Positions 38,998 to 49,381 of a DNA stretch of 64,000 bases are shown here, one piece after another. This DNA is from Corynebacterium pseudokroppenstedtii. Lineage in GTDB: Bacteria > Actinomycetota > Actinomycetes > Mycobacteriales > Mycobacteriaceae. Position numbers and translations under genes: made by a program. The stretch is taken from NCBI RefSeq assembly GCF_019754945.1, contig NZ_JAEUWU010000005.1, positions 124,001-188,000 of the forward strand. Reading direction: 5' to 3'. Numbering within the stretch: position 1 is the first letter of the stretch; each line of letters starts with the position of its first letter. The notes under the pieces are model-generated. The model made no database searches and was not told where the DNA came from. It saw only the letters and a program-made list of their open reading frames with translations.

Positions 38998-39148
38998 GTT
39001 GGGTAATGCCTTCAGGTAGCACCTGCTGGTCATACCTACGGGCGAGCCATATTCATGCATGTCAACGGCGACGTCGCACTACACAACATCGAGAAAACGA
39101 CGATGGCCGCGTTGCACGTCGAAACACATCGGAGAAAGGGGAGACCTT

Positions 39149-40255
39149 ATGGCAAGTAACAGCGTTTCCACGGAGGTGACTACCCGGAGCACCTCGGCCA
39201 CTACGCAGGCCACTGAACGCGCCACCAACCAGGCGCCTAACAGCACGAATCAGGCGTCGAAAGACACGGAGCAAACCACTGAACACACGTCGAGCGGAAA
39301 AGTAGTGGGCATTGTGTTCGGCCTCGCCGCCGTCGTCACGCTCATGCTGCTGTCTTTCTTGGCGCCCGCAGTGAATTCCGGCGCGAAAGACCTACCGCTC
39401 GCCGTCAGCGGGCCAGATCAGGCGGTTACTCAACTCACTCAAAACATGGAGCACAACCAGCCTGAGGTTTTCGAGATCAAGCATGTTGACGACGCCAAAC
39501 AGGCCGTCCACGACCGCGAGGCCATCGGAGGCATTGCTCTGGGGCAACGGACGGCAGGGCCGAACGGCATCCCTGTTCCCACTGCCGAGGTGATTACCGC
39601 GACAGGGGCCGGAACTACGTATCTCCGGGTCATGAATGGGGTCACCCAGGCACTTACGTCACAAGGTGCCCAGGTCACTACCACAGATGTGGCCCCGCCA
39701 GCATCCGGCGACGAACACGGAACAGCCTTCGCCACCCTGGCACTCCCGATGGCGTTTGGCGGCATGATCTCCGCAGTCGTCTTGTCCACCCAGGTCCACG
39801 GAGGACGCACCCGTCGATTCCTCGCCTGCGGGGCGTTCGCCATCATCGCCGGTTTCATCTTGGCCGCTGTGATGCGCTTCGGTTTCGACGTCGTCGACGG
39901 AAGTTATTGGGAAATCGTGGGCACATTATCGCTGGCCATTGTCGGTGTGTCGATGTTCGTCCTCGGCATGGAGTCCAAGTTCGGCTACGCGGGATTGGGC
40001 ATTGGCGCTGTGTTCGTCATGTTCCTGTCGAACCCGCTCTCCGGCATGCAAACAGGCCCCGATTGGCTGCCTTCGCCATGGGGCACCATCGGACAATTCC
40101 TACCCTTAGGCGCTGCCGGCTCAGCGTTGCGTTCGGTCGGATTCTTCGACGGCGCCGGGTGGGGTATCCACGGCCTCGTGCTGGCGTGCTGGGCCCTGCT
40201 AGGAATAGTGCTTGCCGGTTGGTCTGCGTGGACGGCCTCGAGGCGGAGTAACTGA
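39149..40255 (+). CDS. membrane protein controlled by TetR (ABC-2/YhgE-like topology)
   Basis: A 368-residue protein. A Thr/Ser/Asn/Gln-rich cytoplasmic N-terminus precedes a membrane helix (about 53-75), an extracytoplasmic domain of about 130 residues (AVSGPDQAVTQLTQN...), and five further membrane helices from about 218 to 362. This one-plus-five layout is that of YhgE/Pip and ABC-2-type permeases, often exporters of lipophilic compounds. ATG 39149 has AAGGGGAG just upstream. No ATPase gene is adjacent. Function is likely efflux or envelope homeostasis, induced by the ligand of the neighbouring TetR; this is inference. Confidence 0.65.
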   Translation: MASNSVSTEVTTRSTSATTQATERATNQAPNSTNQASKDTEQTTEHTSSGKVVGIVFGLAAVVTLMLLSFLAPAVNSGAKDLPLAVSGPDQAVTQLTQNMEHNQPEVFEIKHVDDAKQAVHDREAIGGIALGQRTAGPNGIPVPTAEVITATGAGTTYLRVMNGVTQALTSQGAQVTTTDVAPPASGDEHGTAFATLALPMAFGGMISAVVLSTQVHGGRTRRFLACGAFAIIAGFILAAVMRFGFDVVDGSYWEIVGTLSLAIVGVSMFVLGMESKFGYAGLGIGAVFVMFLSNPLSGMQTGPDWLPSPWGTIGQFLPLGAAGSALRSVGFFDGAGWGIHGLVLACWALLGIVLAGWSAWTASRRSN

Positions 40256-40849
40256 CCGATCACCAGGAATCCAAAACCGTAGCGGTGCCTCTTTATTCTT
40301 CGAAATTCCGATCCGTGGCCCCGTGACATAAGGAACAATGTCGTCCTCAGCGCGGGCACGGCTTAGCCGCAGCTCCGTGGCTTCGGGATTGCCGACGCCG
40401 GTCTGTGCTCCATCATCATCCACGACGATGGGCATCCCGTCGAGATGAAGATCTAACCCCAACGCGGATCCCACATTTCCCGGCCCACGGGCAAGCCCAT
40501 CGTCCTCGGGGCGGTCCCTTCGTCGGGATCGAACGACGTCATAACCATCAATAACGCGCCCGGCGCGCAATAACAGTCCCGACGCCACGCCTTCGGGGCA
40601 ACAGACCACATTGCCCGCACGATGAATGCCATAGCTGGCATAAACGTAAAGATGCAGCGGTGGGCCGAACATCGTCGCGCAGCGTGGCGTCGGCCCTCGA
40701 GAAGCATGTGACGCAGGATCGGCTTGCCCCAAGTACGCCTCGACCTCAGTAATCATCAGCGCGACCGGGCCGCGGCGAAGCGTCGACCCTAAGACGTACG
40801 GGGCGACAATGTCCGCGGGATGGGAAAACAAGTCCGGCGGAAACCCCAC
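40199..40849 (-). CDS. mpg: 3-methyladenine DNA glycosylase (AAG/MPG family)
   Basis: Base-excision repair enzyme that removes alkylated or deaminated purines. The 216-residue product has the catalytic ITEVEAYLG (Glu of EVEAY), SHASRGPTPR, MFGPP..LYVYASYGIH and RGPGNVGSALG. GTG 40849 is chosen because GAGGAGG lies 8 nt upstream, overlapping the stop of the LtrA-like gene. A 17-residue basic tail runs beyond the usual FWIPG end and overlaps the convergent membrane-protein gene by 57 nt. Confidence 0.9.
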   Translation of the reverse strand: MGFPPDLFSHPADIVAPYVLGSTLRRGPVALMITEVEAYLGQADPASHASRGPTPRCATMFGPPLHLYVYASYGIHRAGNVVCCPEGVASGLLLRAGRVIDGYDVVRSRRRDRPEDDGLARGPGNVGSALGLDLHLDGMPIVVDDDGAQTGVGNPEATELRLSRARAEDDIVPYVTGPRIGISKNKEAPLRFWIPGDRSVTPPRGRPRRPTGKHYS

Positions 40850-40862
40850 CGATAACACCTCC

Positions 40863-42122
40863 TCAGCTGCGGACCTCGTCGACTTCTTGCTCGCCAGCTG
40901 CCCGCTCGTCGGCCTCGTGCTCATGTTCCGTGTCGTCGTCGCCGTCGACCGGGTTGCACACCAACACAACGACCATGGCCACAATGACGACGGCCACCCC
41001 AGCGACGGGCACCGGCACCCAGGTGGAAGCCACCGTCACCACCGCCCCAATCGGAATCACGGTGCGCACAAGTCGCGGAGTCCCAGGGTACGCGACGGCC
41101 CAAATCGCGAGGATGAAGACAGCCACCGGCACAGTCACCGCCAATGACACAGCGACATAGGAAAGCTCCGACGATCCCGTCACGTAGTCCACGAGCGCCT
41201 CGATCCCCGCCGAAAACGCGCCGGCAGACGCGAAAATCAGGTAGTGCGCATAGCCCCACCGGACAGACAACAGAATCGACGAGTTCGATAACCGCTCCGT
41301 ATGCCGCGGATAAAAGTAGATCCACCAAATACCCGCACTGATCACAATGGTCATGATCGATACATCGATGAGCTGGCCAATGTGCTCCCCCTCGTCGAGA
41401 GCCTCGATAATCGCATTGGCGGACCCCAGCAGCGACTCACCTAAAACAATCATGGTGAACAGGCCGTACCGCTCCGCAATATGCTCCCGGTGCCACGGCG
41501 TCCCGCCTGTGACCTCGGCTACCAGGGGAACCGACAGTTCCACGATGACGAAAACAACGAAAATCCACAGGGGGATACGTCCCGACGTGACCACCGCCGA
41601 GATCACCCACAGCACCTGCGCCGACAAAATCCCGATGGCGTACGTCAACGCCGAACGGCCTTCCTGCCCCTTAGCGCGTGAAGCGCGAAGCCACTGTGCT
41701 CCCATGGCCACGCGCATAATGACATAGCCGATGACCATGATGCTGAAATCACGGTCTTCAAACACGTCGCCGATCCCCCGAGTCAAAACCAGCACGCCCG
41801 CCATCTGCACGAACGTGCTTAAACGGTAGAGCCAGTCGTCGCTATCAAAACTGGTGGCAAACCAGGTGAAGTTCATCCACGCCCACCAAATGGTGAAAAA
41901 CACCATGAGATAGAGGCCAATACCTTTGCCCGCGTGGCCTTCGGTGAGGGCATGATGCAACTGCACGCCAGCCGTCGATACGGCGACGACGAAAACGAGG
42001 TCGAAGAAGAGCTCAAGAACGGTCGCAGCGCGATGAGGTTGTTCAGGATCACGCGGGCGCATCGGAGTGAGGAAAAAGCGGGGGCGTCGAGTGTCCTGTG
42101 TTCGCACGTCAGATGAGCTCAC
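40863..42122 (-). CDS. low temperature requirement protein A (LtrA) family membrane protein
   Basis: A polytopic membrane protein of 419 aa with about 10-12 hydrophobic segments. The family signature ELFFDLVFV is at about 37-45, with FTWFATSFDSDDW and ERYGLFTMIVLGESLLG typical of LtrA. The C-terminus is highly acidic (EHEHEADERAAGEQEVDEVRS split over the end). LtrA was named in Listeria for growth at low temperature; the biochemical role is unknown. GTG 42122 follows AAGG by 7 nt. It is 13 nt upstream of mpg and probably co-transcribed. Confidence 0.85.
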   Translation of the reverse strand: MSSSDVRTQDTRRPRFFLTPMRPRDPEQPHRAATVLELFFDLVFVVAVSTAGVQLHHALTEGHAGKGIGLYLMVFFTIWWAWMNFTWFATSFDSDDWLYRLSTFVQMAGVLVLTRGIGDVFEDRDFSIMVIGYVIMRVAMGAQWLRASRAKGQEGRSALTYAIGILSAQVLWVISAVVTSGRIPLWIFVVFVIVELSVPLVAEVTGGTPWHREHIAERYGLFTMIVLGESLLGSANAIIEALDEGEHIGQLIDVSIMTIVISAGIWWIYFYPRHTERLSNSSILLSVRWGYAHYLIFASAGAFSAGIEALVDYVTGSSELSYVAVSLAVTVPVAVFILAIWAVAYPGTPRLVRTVIPIGAVVTVASTWVPVPVAGVAVVIVAMVVVLVCNPVDGDDDTEHEHEADERAAGEQEVDEVRS

Positions 42123-42672
42123 TGGAAGTCCTTCTGTTAGTGAGGGTGGTGTTGGCCACGTTGAGGGTTGTGGGATGACAGCGTGATGAAGGCCTGCTGT
42201 CGCGCCTAAATTCAGGGTCAAGATTACCTGTCGGTCCCGACAAAACCGGACACGGCTTCCCTAAGAACGCCGGGAAATGTGGACACGACTGAACGACCCG
42301 TCGCGGCTGCAACTGAGATACTTAGCTCAGAAGAGCTGAAATTACCCCGCCTTTGAGGCCGACAAAGTAAAACGAATCACAATGCGCACGGGAATGTAAT
42401 GAATTGTGCAGGGGAAAATGGGCTTTTCGCATTGCACGATGGCACACGTATGTGCAAATGTAGGCAACTCGAACGCGACCACAAGGAAACCTCCGGAGAC
42501 ATGACAATGTGTCGCTTCCCCCGTCAATTCCGTCAACCCCGCGTCCGCATAACCCCCTGACTTCGACCGAACTAATACCGACGCAAGACCGATAAATTCA
42601 CGTTTACACCGACTACATCGACACACGATCACGAGTACATGACGCACCGACGTCAAGAGAAGAGGAAGTGTG
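42123..42672. promoter_or_regulatory. divergent promoter region, LtrA-like gene and MFS gene
   Basis: No gene in 550 nt. TGTCGG-tc-CCGACA at 42229-42242 is a palindrome near the LtrA-like side. A short AGCTC-agaa-GAGCT hairpin stands at about 42325. AGAGGA at 42661-42666 is the ribosome site of the MFS gene. Otherwise nothing recognisable. Confidence 0.35.
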
Positions 42673-44553
42673 ATGCCTGTGGGGAGCCTTATCCGTAGAG
42701 CCGTCGACGTTTTTCGCGACTATATGGACGCAGACAACTACATCATTGCGCCACGCGCATTGACCGAGCCCGTCGCCACGGGAGATACCCATACGCCAGA
42801 GGGCATGGAGGCGTCCGGCGAGCGTGAATCGGGGCGTGAATTCGGTGACGCGTCGGGAGCTCCACAAGAGCCGTACGCAACGCTGGTCCACCAGTCGCTG
42901 AGTATCGACATCGATGACCACCCGCAGGTCCACGGCAACGGGTACTCCCTTGACGATGCAGGTGACGACGAAGAATCGGCCGGCACACGCGCAGACGAAC
43001 ATGAAGCCGCTGCACACGGAACCGCGCACGATCCCGCCGAGGACAAAGCGGCCCGCAAGGCGGCGAAAGCGCAGCAGCGTCGCGTTAACCGAGCCCGCCG
43101 CGCCCAGGCGCGCAAAGAAGTCGTCGCAAAGAGTACACAGGCGTCGAAGAAAGCCGTCGCGAAAACTGCCCATTCGTCTCGTGCTGCCGCAGCAAAGACG
43201 GCGCACACGTCCCGTGCCGTCGCTGCGAAAACCGCTCACACGTCCCGCGCCGCTGCTGTGAAAACTGGCCAGGCGTCACGCCACGCGTATAACAGCAGCA
43301 AGCAGGTCGTCGTCGAGCGCATGCCAGAGCGCAAACCGATCCCGCGGCAAACCGAAATGGGATCCCGACGTGCCCTGTTCGCCCTGATCGCGCTCTCTAT
43401 CGGTGGGTTCGGCATCGGCACCACGGAGTTCGTCTCCATGGGGTTGCTGAAGTACATCGGCGCCGACTATGGCATCTCCGACGGTGCCGCCGGACGTATC
43501 GTGACGGCCTACGCGATGGGCGTCGTCGTCGGAGCGCCGCTGATCACCGCTCTGACTGGCAAAATCCCACGTCGGCGGCTCCTCCTCCTGTTGATGGGGG
43601 CGTTCACCGTCGGTAATGGTTTGAGTGTTTTTGCCCCGAACTATCCCTTCCTGATAGCAGCCCGGTTTATTGCGGGTATCCCGCATGGTGCTTTCTTCGG
43701 GGTGTCCTCGTTGGTTGCGGTGTCGCTGTCCAAGCCTGGTAAGAGGGGCCAAGCAATCGCCATTGTGAACCTGGGGTTGCCGATCGCCACGTTGATCGGT
43801 GTTCCGCTTGCGCAGGCGATCGGTCAGGCCATGAGCTGGCATTATGCGTACGCCATGGTGTCGCTGATCGGGCTCGCCACCTTGGTCTCGATTTGGATCG
43901 CGCTGCCGCACATGACCCTCATGCTGACGACGAACCCGTTGACCGAGCTCAGCGCGCTCATTAAGCCACAGGTTTTGCTCACCTTGCTCATGGGGACTGT
44001 CGGATTTGGTGGCATGTTCGCCGTCTACACCTACATATCGTGGACGATGACGGAAGTCGCTGGCCTGCCGGCAAGCCTCATGTGGATCGTGCTGATGTCT
44101 TATGGCGTCGGCATGATTATCGGCACCTGGTTCGGTGGAAAACTGGTGGATTACAACCCGGAGCGTGGAATTTTCTTCTCGCTCATCGTGATGATGGTGG
44201 TTTTGACCGCGTTCTTCTTCACCTCCCACAACCCGTGGCTCGGCACCATCAACTTCGCGCTGATCGGGATGTCAGGATCGCTGCTCACCCCGAACCTGCA
44301 GTCCCGGTTGATGGATACGGCGGGTGAGGCGCAGACCCTTGCGTCCGCCCTCAACCAGTCCGCGTTGAACCTTGCGAATGCTGGGGGAGCGATGGTCGGC
44401 GGCTGGGTCGTGTCCGCCGGGTTCGGTTACTCCAGTGGTGGTCTGGCCGGTGCTCTCATGGCGCTGTTGTCCATGATCGTGTGGGCGCCCACCGCGTTGG
44501 TTCGTCGGCGGTCAACCGCGTCGGTGCAGCCTGTGAAGACTCCAGCCAGCTAA
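42673..44553 (+). CDS. MFS transporter (DHA1/AraJ type) with repeat-rich N-terminal extension
   Basis: Major-facilitator exporter of the drug:H+ antiporter-1 type. Residues about 235-615 carry 12 membrane helices, with GFGIGTTEFVSMG at the first and the loop motif GKIPRRRLL between helices 2 and 3. The first ~230 residues are soluble: an acidic region, then five tandem 11-residue units (AAKTAHTSRA type, DNA 43120-43284), highly basic and Ala-rich. Such an extension is not usual for this family. ATG 42673 follows AGAGGA; GTG 42670 is the alternative. Substrate unknown. Sits between LtrA-like and exonuclease genes without obvious partners. Confidence 0.85.
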   Translation: MPVGSLIRRAVDVFRDYMDADNYIIAPRALTEPVATGDTHTPEGMEASGERESGREFGDASGAPQEPYATLVHQSLSIDIDDHPQVHGNGYSLDDAGDDEESAGTRADEHEAAAHGTAHDPAEDKAARKAAKAQQRRVNRARRAQARKEVVAKSTQASKKAVAKTAHSSRAAAAKTAHTSRAVAAKTAHTSRAAAVKTGQASRHAYNSSKQVVVERMPERKPIPRQTEMGSRRALFALIALSIGGFGIGTTEFVSMGLLKYIGADYGISDGAAGRIVTAYAMGVVVGAPLITALTGKIPRRRLLLLLMGAFTVGNGLSVFAPNYPFLIAARFIAGIPHGAFFGVSSLVAVSLSKPGKRGQAIAIVNLGLPIATLIGVPLAQAIGQAMSWHYAYAMVSLIGLATLVSIWIALPHMTLMLTTNPLTELSALIKPQVLLTLLMGTVGFGGMFAVYTYISWTMTEVAGLPASLMWIVLMSYGVGMIIGTWFGGKLVDYNPERGIFFSLIVMMVVLTAFFFTSHNPWLGTINFALIGMSGSLLTPNLQSRLMDTAGEAQTLASALNQSALNLANAGGAMVGGWVVSAGFGYSSGGLAGALMALLSMIVWAPTALVRRRSTASVQPVKTPAS

Positions 44554-44605
44554 AACACGAGTTAACCCGGGGCATAAAAGGTGCATAAAAGCGGCACAAT
44601 AATTG

Positions 44606-44667
44606 CCGACGCCGGCCGGCGCCCATCGTTGAACGGCCACTGACCAGGCTTATTGCGCCGGCGTCGG
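44606..44667. repeat. inverted repeat between MFS and xth genes
   Basis: Perfect 11-bp arms CCGACGCCGGC / GCCGGCGTCGG separated by 40 nt. May end the MFS transcript; no U-run. Confidence 0.35.
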
Positions 44668-44700
44668 CTGCCCAGATGAAGTCGTGTCCAGCGCATCCGC

Positions 44701-44706
44701 TACGAT
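44701..44706 (+). promoter_or_regulatory. -10 element of xth (leaderless)
   Basis: TACGAT, 7 nt, ATG 44714. It decides the start among three nearby ATGs. Confidence 0.5.
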
Positions 44707-44713
44707 GTCCGAC

Positions 44714-45790
44714 ATGCCTCCCCACAGTACGCCGATAAAACCCAATGATGACAACACCCCCGGGCACCGCAATTCATTTGCCGCGTCCGCCGGATCGTTT
44801 GCCGACGCGTCGCTGACTGTCGCGTCGATCAACGTGAACGGTATTCGCGCAGCGGTCAAGCACCGGTCGGACGAGAACCTCGGCTTCCATGAGTGGTTGA
44901 AGAACGCCAACGTGGATGTTGTGCTCCTCCAAGAGGTGCGGGCGTCGGAAAAGCAGGCTGAGAATGCTCTCAAACCTGCCCTTGACGACGGGTGGTCGCT
45001 CACCGTTGCGCCGGCGGCAAGTCGTGGCCGCGCCGGGGTGGGGATTTTGTCGACGTTCCCCGTCGACGACGTTGAGATCGGTATCCCCGATTTTGAGGAC
45101 GCCGGCCGCTGGATCGAGGGAACGATTCACGCTGGTGAGGGATTAGGCGATGTGCGCCTGGCCTCTCTGTACCTCCCGAGCGGCGGCTGGAACGAAAAAC
45201 AGGACGAAAAGTACGCGTTCTTGGACTCGCTCGCTCCCGTGCTGGAGCAGCGGGCCGAGAAGTACGACAAGATGCTCGTCGCCGGGGACTGGAACATTTG
45301 TCACCGGCGTGAGGACCTGAAGAGCTGGAAAGGCAATCGCAAAAAAGCGGGCTTCTTGCCTGATGAGCGGGCGTTCATGGACTCCATCTTCGGCCCGGGG
45401 CCTGGTGCGACGGTCTCTGAAATTAACGACGATATCGAGGCGCCCAGAGGCGTGACCTTGAGTGACGGGCGACGTCAGGGGAATGCGGGCGCAATCGGTG
45501 ACTTCTTCGCCTCGAAGGACTACAAACCGTCCGCGGCGAGCTTCCGGGATCCGGCGAAGCATCCGAAATGGATCGACGTTCAGCGCTCATTCCACGAGAA
45601 CGAAGAAGGCCCCTACAGCTGGTACACCTGGCGCGGGCAGGCTTTCGACACGGGCGCTGGGTGGCGAATCGATGTCCACGCGGCGACACGGAGTCTGGCT
45701 GAGCGGGCGGTCGCCGCCCGCACGGACGTCGCTGATACTTATGATCTTCGCTGGTCGGACCATTCGCCCGTCGTCGTCGGTTTTAAATAG
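44714..45790 (+). CDS. xth: exodeoxyribonuclease III
   Basis: AP endonuclease / 3'-5' exonuclease of base-excision repair, EEP fold. The 358-residue product has ASINVNGIRAA (metal Asn), LLQEVRASE (metal Glu), the AGDWNICHRREDL block, and the catalytic WSDHSPV at the C-terminus. Extra length against E. coli (268 aa) comes from a ~38-residue N-terminal extension and internal loops. The leaderless -10 sets the start at MPPHSTP. Downstream trpS has its own -10. Confidence 0.93.
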   Translation: MPPHSTPIKPNDDNTPGHRNSFAASAGSFADASLTVASINVNGIRAAVKHRSDENLGFHEWLKNANVDVVLLQEVRASEKQAENALKPALDDGWSLTVAPAASRGRAGVGILSTFPVDDVEIGIPDFEDAGRWIEGTIHAGEGLGDVRLASLYLPSGGWNEKQDEKYAFLDSLAPVLEQRAEKYDKMLVAGDWNICHRREDLKSWKGNRKKAGFLPDERAFMDSIFGPGPGATVSEINDDIEAPRGVTLSDGRRQGNAGAIGDFFASKDYKPSAASFRDPAKHPKWIDVQRSFHENEEGPYSWYTWRGQAFDTGAGWRIDVHAATRSLAERAVAARTDVADTYDLRWSDHSPVVVGFK

Positions 45791-45829
45791 AAATATCTAT
45801 TTCATTCACCCGGTATCGAACGTGTCTGA

Positions 45830-46921
<1,092 letters not shown>

Positions 46922-46959
46922 CCCTAAAAGACAATACGAGAGAACAATACGAAGCGGAG

Positions 46960-46979
46960 TCAGCCGCATTTTTGGCTGA
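46960..46979. terminator. short hairpin between trpS and the YihY-type gene
   Basis: TCAGCC / GGCTGA with loop gcattttt. Weak; possible trpS terminator. Confidence 0.3.
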
Positions 46980-47012
46980 ATCACAAGCTGAAACCATAAA
47001 GGAAGGGCTATT

Positions 47013-48131
47013 GTGGCTCCAGCGAAAAACGTGGCAGACAAAAATACCGGGCGCGCGGACGAATACACCGGCATGGAACGTTCGCACGACGACGAACTGA
47101 GCAAAATGGAAAAGGCTCGGCTGCGGTTCCCGTGGTTTGACCACCTCATGCGCATGCAAGACCGCTATAGCGAACAAGGTGGCAACCACTTTGCGGCAGG
47201 GATCACGTATTTCTCCGTTCTCTCCCTTATCCCCATTATGTTGATCGTCTTCGCCGGCTTCGGTTTCGTTCTGGCGGGGAACGACGCTGCCATGGACAAA
47301 GTTGAGCAGCAGATCCTGGATCTGGGTACGAGTGGTCTTAAAGACACGCTGCAAACACTGGTGGATACAGCCGTTGAACGGCGCAGCTCCATCGGTGTTA
47401 TCGGTCTGTTGACCGCACTCTGGACTGGCCTCGGCTGGATGGGCAACCTTCGTCTCGGCGTCTCTGAGATGTGGAAGGTGAAGATCACCCCGGACAATTT
47501 CGTGAAGGGGAAGCTATCAGATCTTATCGGCCTGATCGGGCTGTTGGTCGCCTTTGTGGCGGCCTTTGTGGTGACCGCTATTGGGTCGTCGAGTCTGACC
47601 AAGAAATTCCTGGAATATATTGAGCTGGATTCAGTACCGGGAATTCATTTTGTGACGTGGTTGGTTGCATTCACTGTTGGTTTGCTCGCCAACTATATTG
47701 TGTTTGTTTGGCTGCTGAAGTTCCTGCCGCGGGAAAAAGTGCCGTGGAAATCGGTGCTTCAGGCGGCCGTTATCGGCGCAGTGGCGTTTGAGTTGATCAA
47801 GCAGTTCGGTGCAGTATTCATTTCTGCCACGATGAACAATCCCGCGGCCGCTGCATTCGGGCCAGTAATCGCCATCATGGTCCTCTTCTACCTGATCTGG
47901 CGCGTTGTGCTCTATTGCTCGGCCTGGGCCGCCACGACTCAAGAATCTCGAAAAGTTGTCGACGTTCACACCCCGCCGCCTGCGGTTATTTCTATCCGTG
48001 GGGCAGAGGTTGATGAAGAATCATCGACGACGAAGAAAGCCGGTTTGGTGGGCGTTGGTGCCCTGGTTGGTGCTCTGACCGTCGGTTCGGCGATGCGCAA
48101 AGCGCGTGGTAACAAGAAGAACGACGCGTAG
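47013..48131 (+). CDS. YihY/BrkB family (YhjD-like) inner membrane protein
   Basis: A 372-residue membrane protein with about six hydrophobic segments; family features are DRYSEQGGNHFAAGITYFSVLSLIP at 50-75 (quoted in part), the GNLRLGVSEMW block near 150 and the closing IAIMVLFYLIWRVVLY segment. The C-terminus has a basic soluble tail (MRKARGNKKNDA). BrkB/YihY proteins were once thought to be RNase BN; their true role is unclear, possibly transport. GTG 47013 has GGAAGG 6 nt upstream. Ends at a strong bidirectional terminator. Confidence 0.88.
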   Translation: MAPAKNVADKNTGRADEYTGMERSHDDELSKMEKARLRFPWFDHLMRMQDRYSEQGGNHFAAGITYFSVLSLIPIMLIVFAGFGFVLAGNDAAMDKVEQQILDLGTSGLKDTLQTLVDTAVERRSSIGVIGLLTALWTGLGWMGNLRLGVSEMWKVKITPDNFVKGKLSDLIGLIGLLVAFVAAFVVTAIGSSSLTKKFLEYIELDSVPGIHFVTWLVAFTVGLLANYIVFVWLLKFLPREKVPWKSVLQAAVIGAVAFELIKQFGAVFISATMNNPAAAAFGPVIAIMVLFYLIWRVVLYCSAWAATTQESRKVVDVHTPPPAVISIRGAEVDEESSTTKKAGLVGVGALVGALTVGSAMRKARGNKKNDA

Positions 48132-48229
48132 GGGAGCGGGTAGGCCGGCTGCCTGAGTTCCCGTTCGCCCGCTACGTTGACTAGGTCGGTGACGTCGATC
48201 GTCGGGTGCGAGTTTTTAAACCCATATAC

Positions 48230-48271
48230 TTCTGCGGGGCGCGATGATTACGGCCATCGCGCCCCGCAGAA
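48230..48271. terminator. bidirectional hairpin terminator
   Basis: Perfect 17-bp arms TTCTGCGGGGCGCGATG / CATCGCGCCCCGCAGAA around an 8-nt loop, between convergent genes; AT-rich flanks on both sides. Confidence 0.8.
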
Positions 48272-48328
48272 CTTATATCGGGCGATACGGCTGAAGTAGT
48301 TAGCCGCTGGCCCTACTGCATAGTGTTT

Positions 48329-49252
48329 TTACTGTGCTGGTGCCGGGCCCTGGTGAGCGACGCTCGGAGCTCCGAGCTGCGTACCCGTGTTGATGAGCAC
48401 TTGGTCGAACTGATTGACCGTGGAGACGACGGCCTGGCGTGTCAGCTGAGCAGTTTCCTGGGCCGCTTGAGCCGCATTCTGGACTGTTCCAACTGCCGTT
48501 GCGAATTGGTTACCGGCAACCTGGGCCGCGTCAGAGACGTGGTGGATGACTTCGTTTGCCTGAGCCGCCCGAGCATCGATGGATACCTGGTTCTGTGCAG
48601 CACGGTTGTCGACGGACGCGTGCGCACGGTCAGCTACACCATCGATTGTTTGGTTAGCCACAGACACGGCGTTGTCGACGGCGGCACCTGCAGCATTGTG
48701 GACAGCAAGTTGCGCACCAGCGAAGTTGTTGGAAGCAGTTGCTGTGCCCTGCGTGACAGTGTCAGCGATGCGTGCACCGACAGGATTGTGGTGTGCCTCT
48801 GACTGCTCGCGCACCGAGTTGGCCGCGGTCGCAATACGCGTAGCGGTATCGGCGTTGGCTTGCGCCACCGTGTTGTAGGTGCTGGTCAGAGAGTCGTAGA
48901 CCGGTGTGACAACGGTGCCGACGGACTCTTTAGCCTGACCGTGGATCGCATCGATGCGATCATTTTGCTGCGCAGCTTGAGCAGCGGCGGCTGCAGATTC
49001 CCTATCAGCTTCGGCCTTGACTAGCCGGTGAGCATCGTGGTGAGCGTTGTCAATGGCCGTCGCGAGTGCGGCGTCAACAGGGTGCTCAGGCATCGACGTG
49101 GGGTGTGCCATGGCCACATTAGCGCCACCGAGAACCAAGGCTGCGGACGCCATAATGGCCGCCGACGAAGCCGCTACACGACGCGTCCGAGCAGTCATGC
49201 CGGAATGAATAGGAGCGGGGGATTCACAAGGGGACAATGTTTTCGTATCCAT
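48329..49252 (-). CDS. secreted alanine-rich helical protein
   Basis: A 307-residue protein with a Sec-type signal peptide (basic n-region TARTRR, hydrophobic core AAIMASAALVLGG, likely cleavage after AMA near residue 49). The mature part is rich in Ala, Gln, Asn, Val and Thr with few aromatics and no Cys, and shows a long amphipathic helix pattern with recurrent AANxVxxQA and VxxVNQxD phrases, recalling apolipoprotein- or LEA-like proteins. No catalytic motif is visible. It may coat the surface or bind lipids; this is inference. Leaderless -10 TATGTT stands 7 nt before the ATG. I do not recognise a named family. Confidence 0.75.
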   Translation of the reverse strand: MDTKTLSPCESPAPIHSGMTARTRRVAASSAAIMASAALVLGGANVAMAHPTSMPEHPVDAALATAIDNAHHDAHRLVKAEADRESAAAAAQAAQQNDRIDAIHGQAKESVGTVVTPVYDSLTSTYNTVAQANADTATRIATAANSVREQSEAHHNPVGARIADTVTQGTATASNNFAGAQLAVHNAAGAAVDNAVSVANQTIDGVADRAHASVDNRAAQNQVSIDARAAQANEVIHHVSDAAQVAGNQFATAVGTVQNAAQAAQETAQLTRQAVVSTVNQFDQVLINTGTQLGAPSVAHQGPAPAQ

Positions 49253-49259
49253 ATTTCAC

Positions 49260-49265
49260 AACATA
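49260..49265 (-). promoter_or_regulatory. -10 element of the secreted alanine-rich protein gene
   Basis: Minus-strand TATGTT, 7 nt, ATG 49252. Confidence 0.45.
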
Positions 49266-49381
49266 ATCACTGCAACGTTTCGACGTAAACAGAATGCTCA
49301 ACTATGTACTAATTGTGATGAAAAAAGAATAAAAATAACGATTTGTTCACGATTTGTGAATCCCGGACATGAAGGTAATTA

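Noticed and set aside
48136-48180. Possible tRNA-like fold after the YihY-type gene
   Set aside because: No GTTCRAAYC-type T-loop or CCA acceptor pairing; only a GC hairpin.
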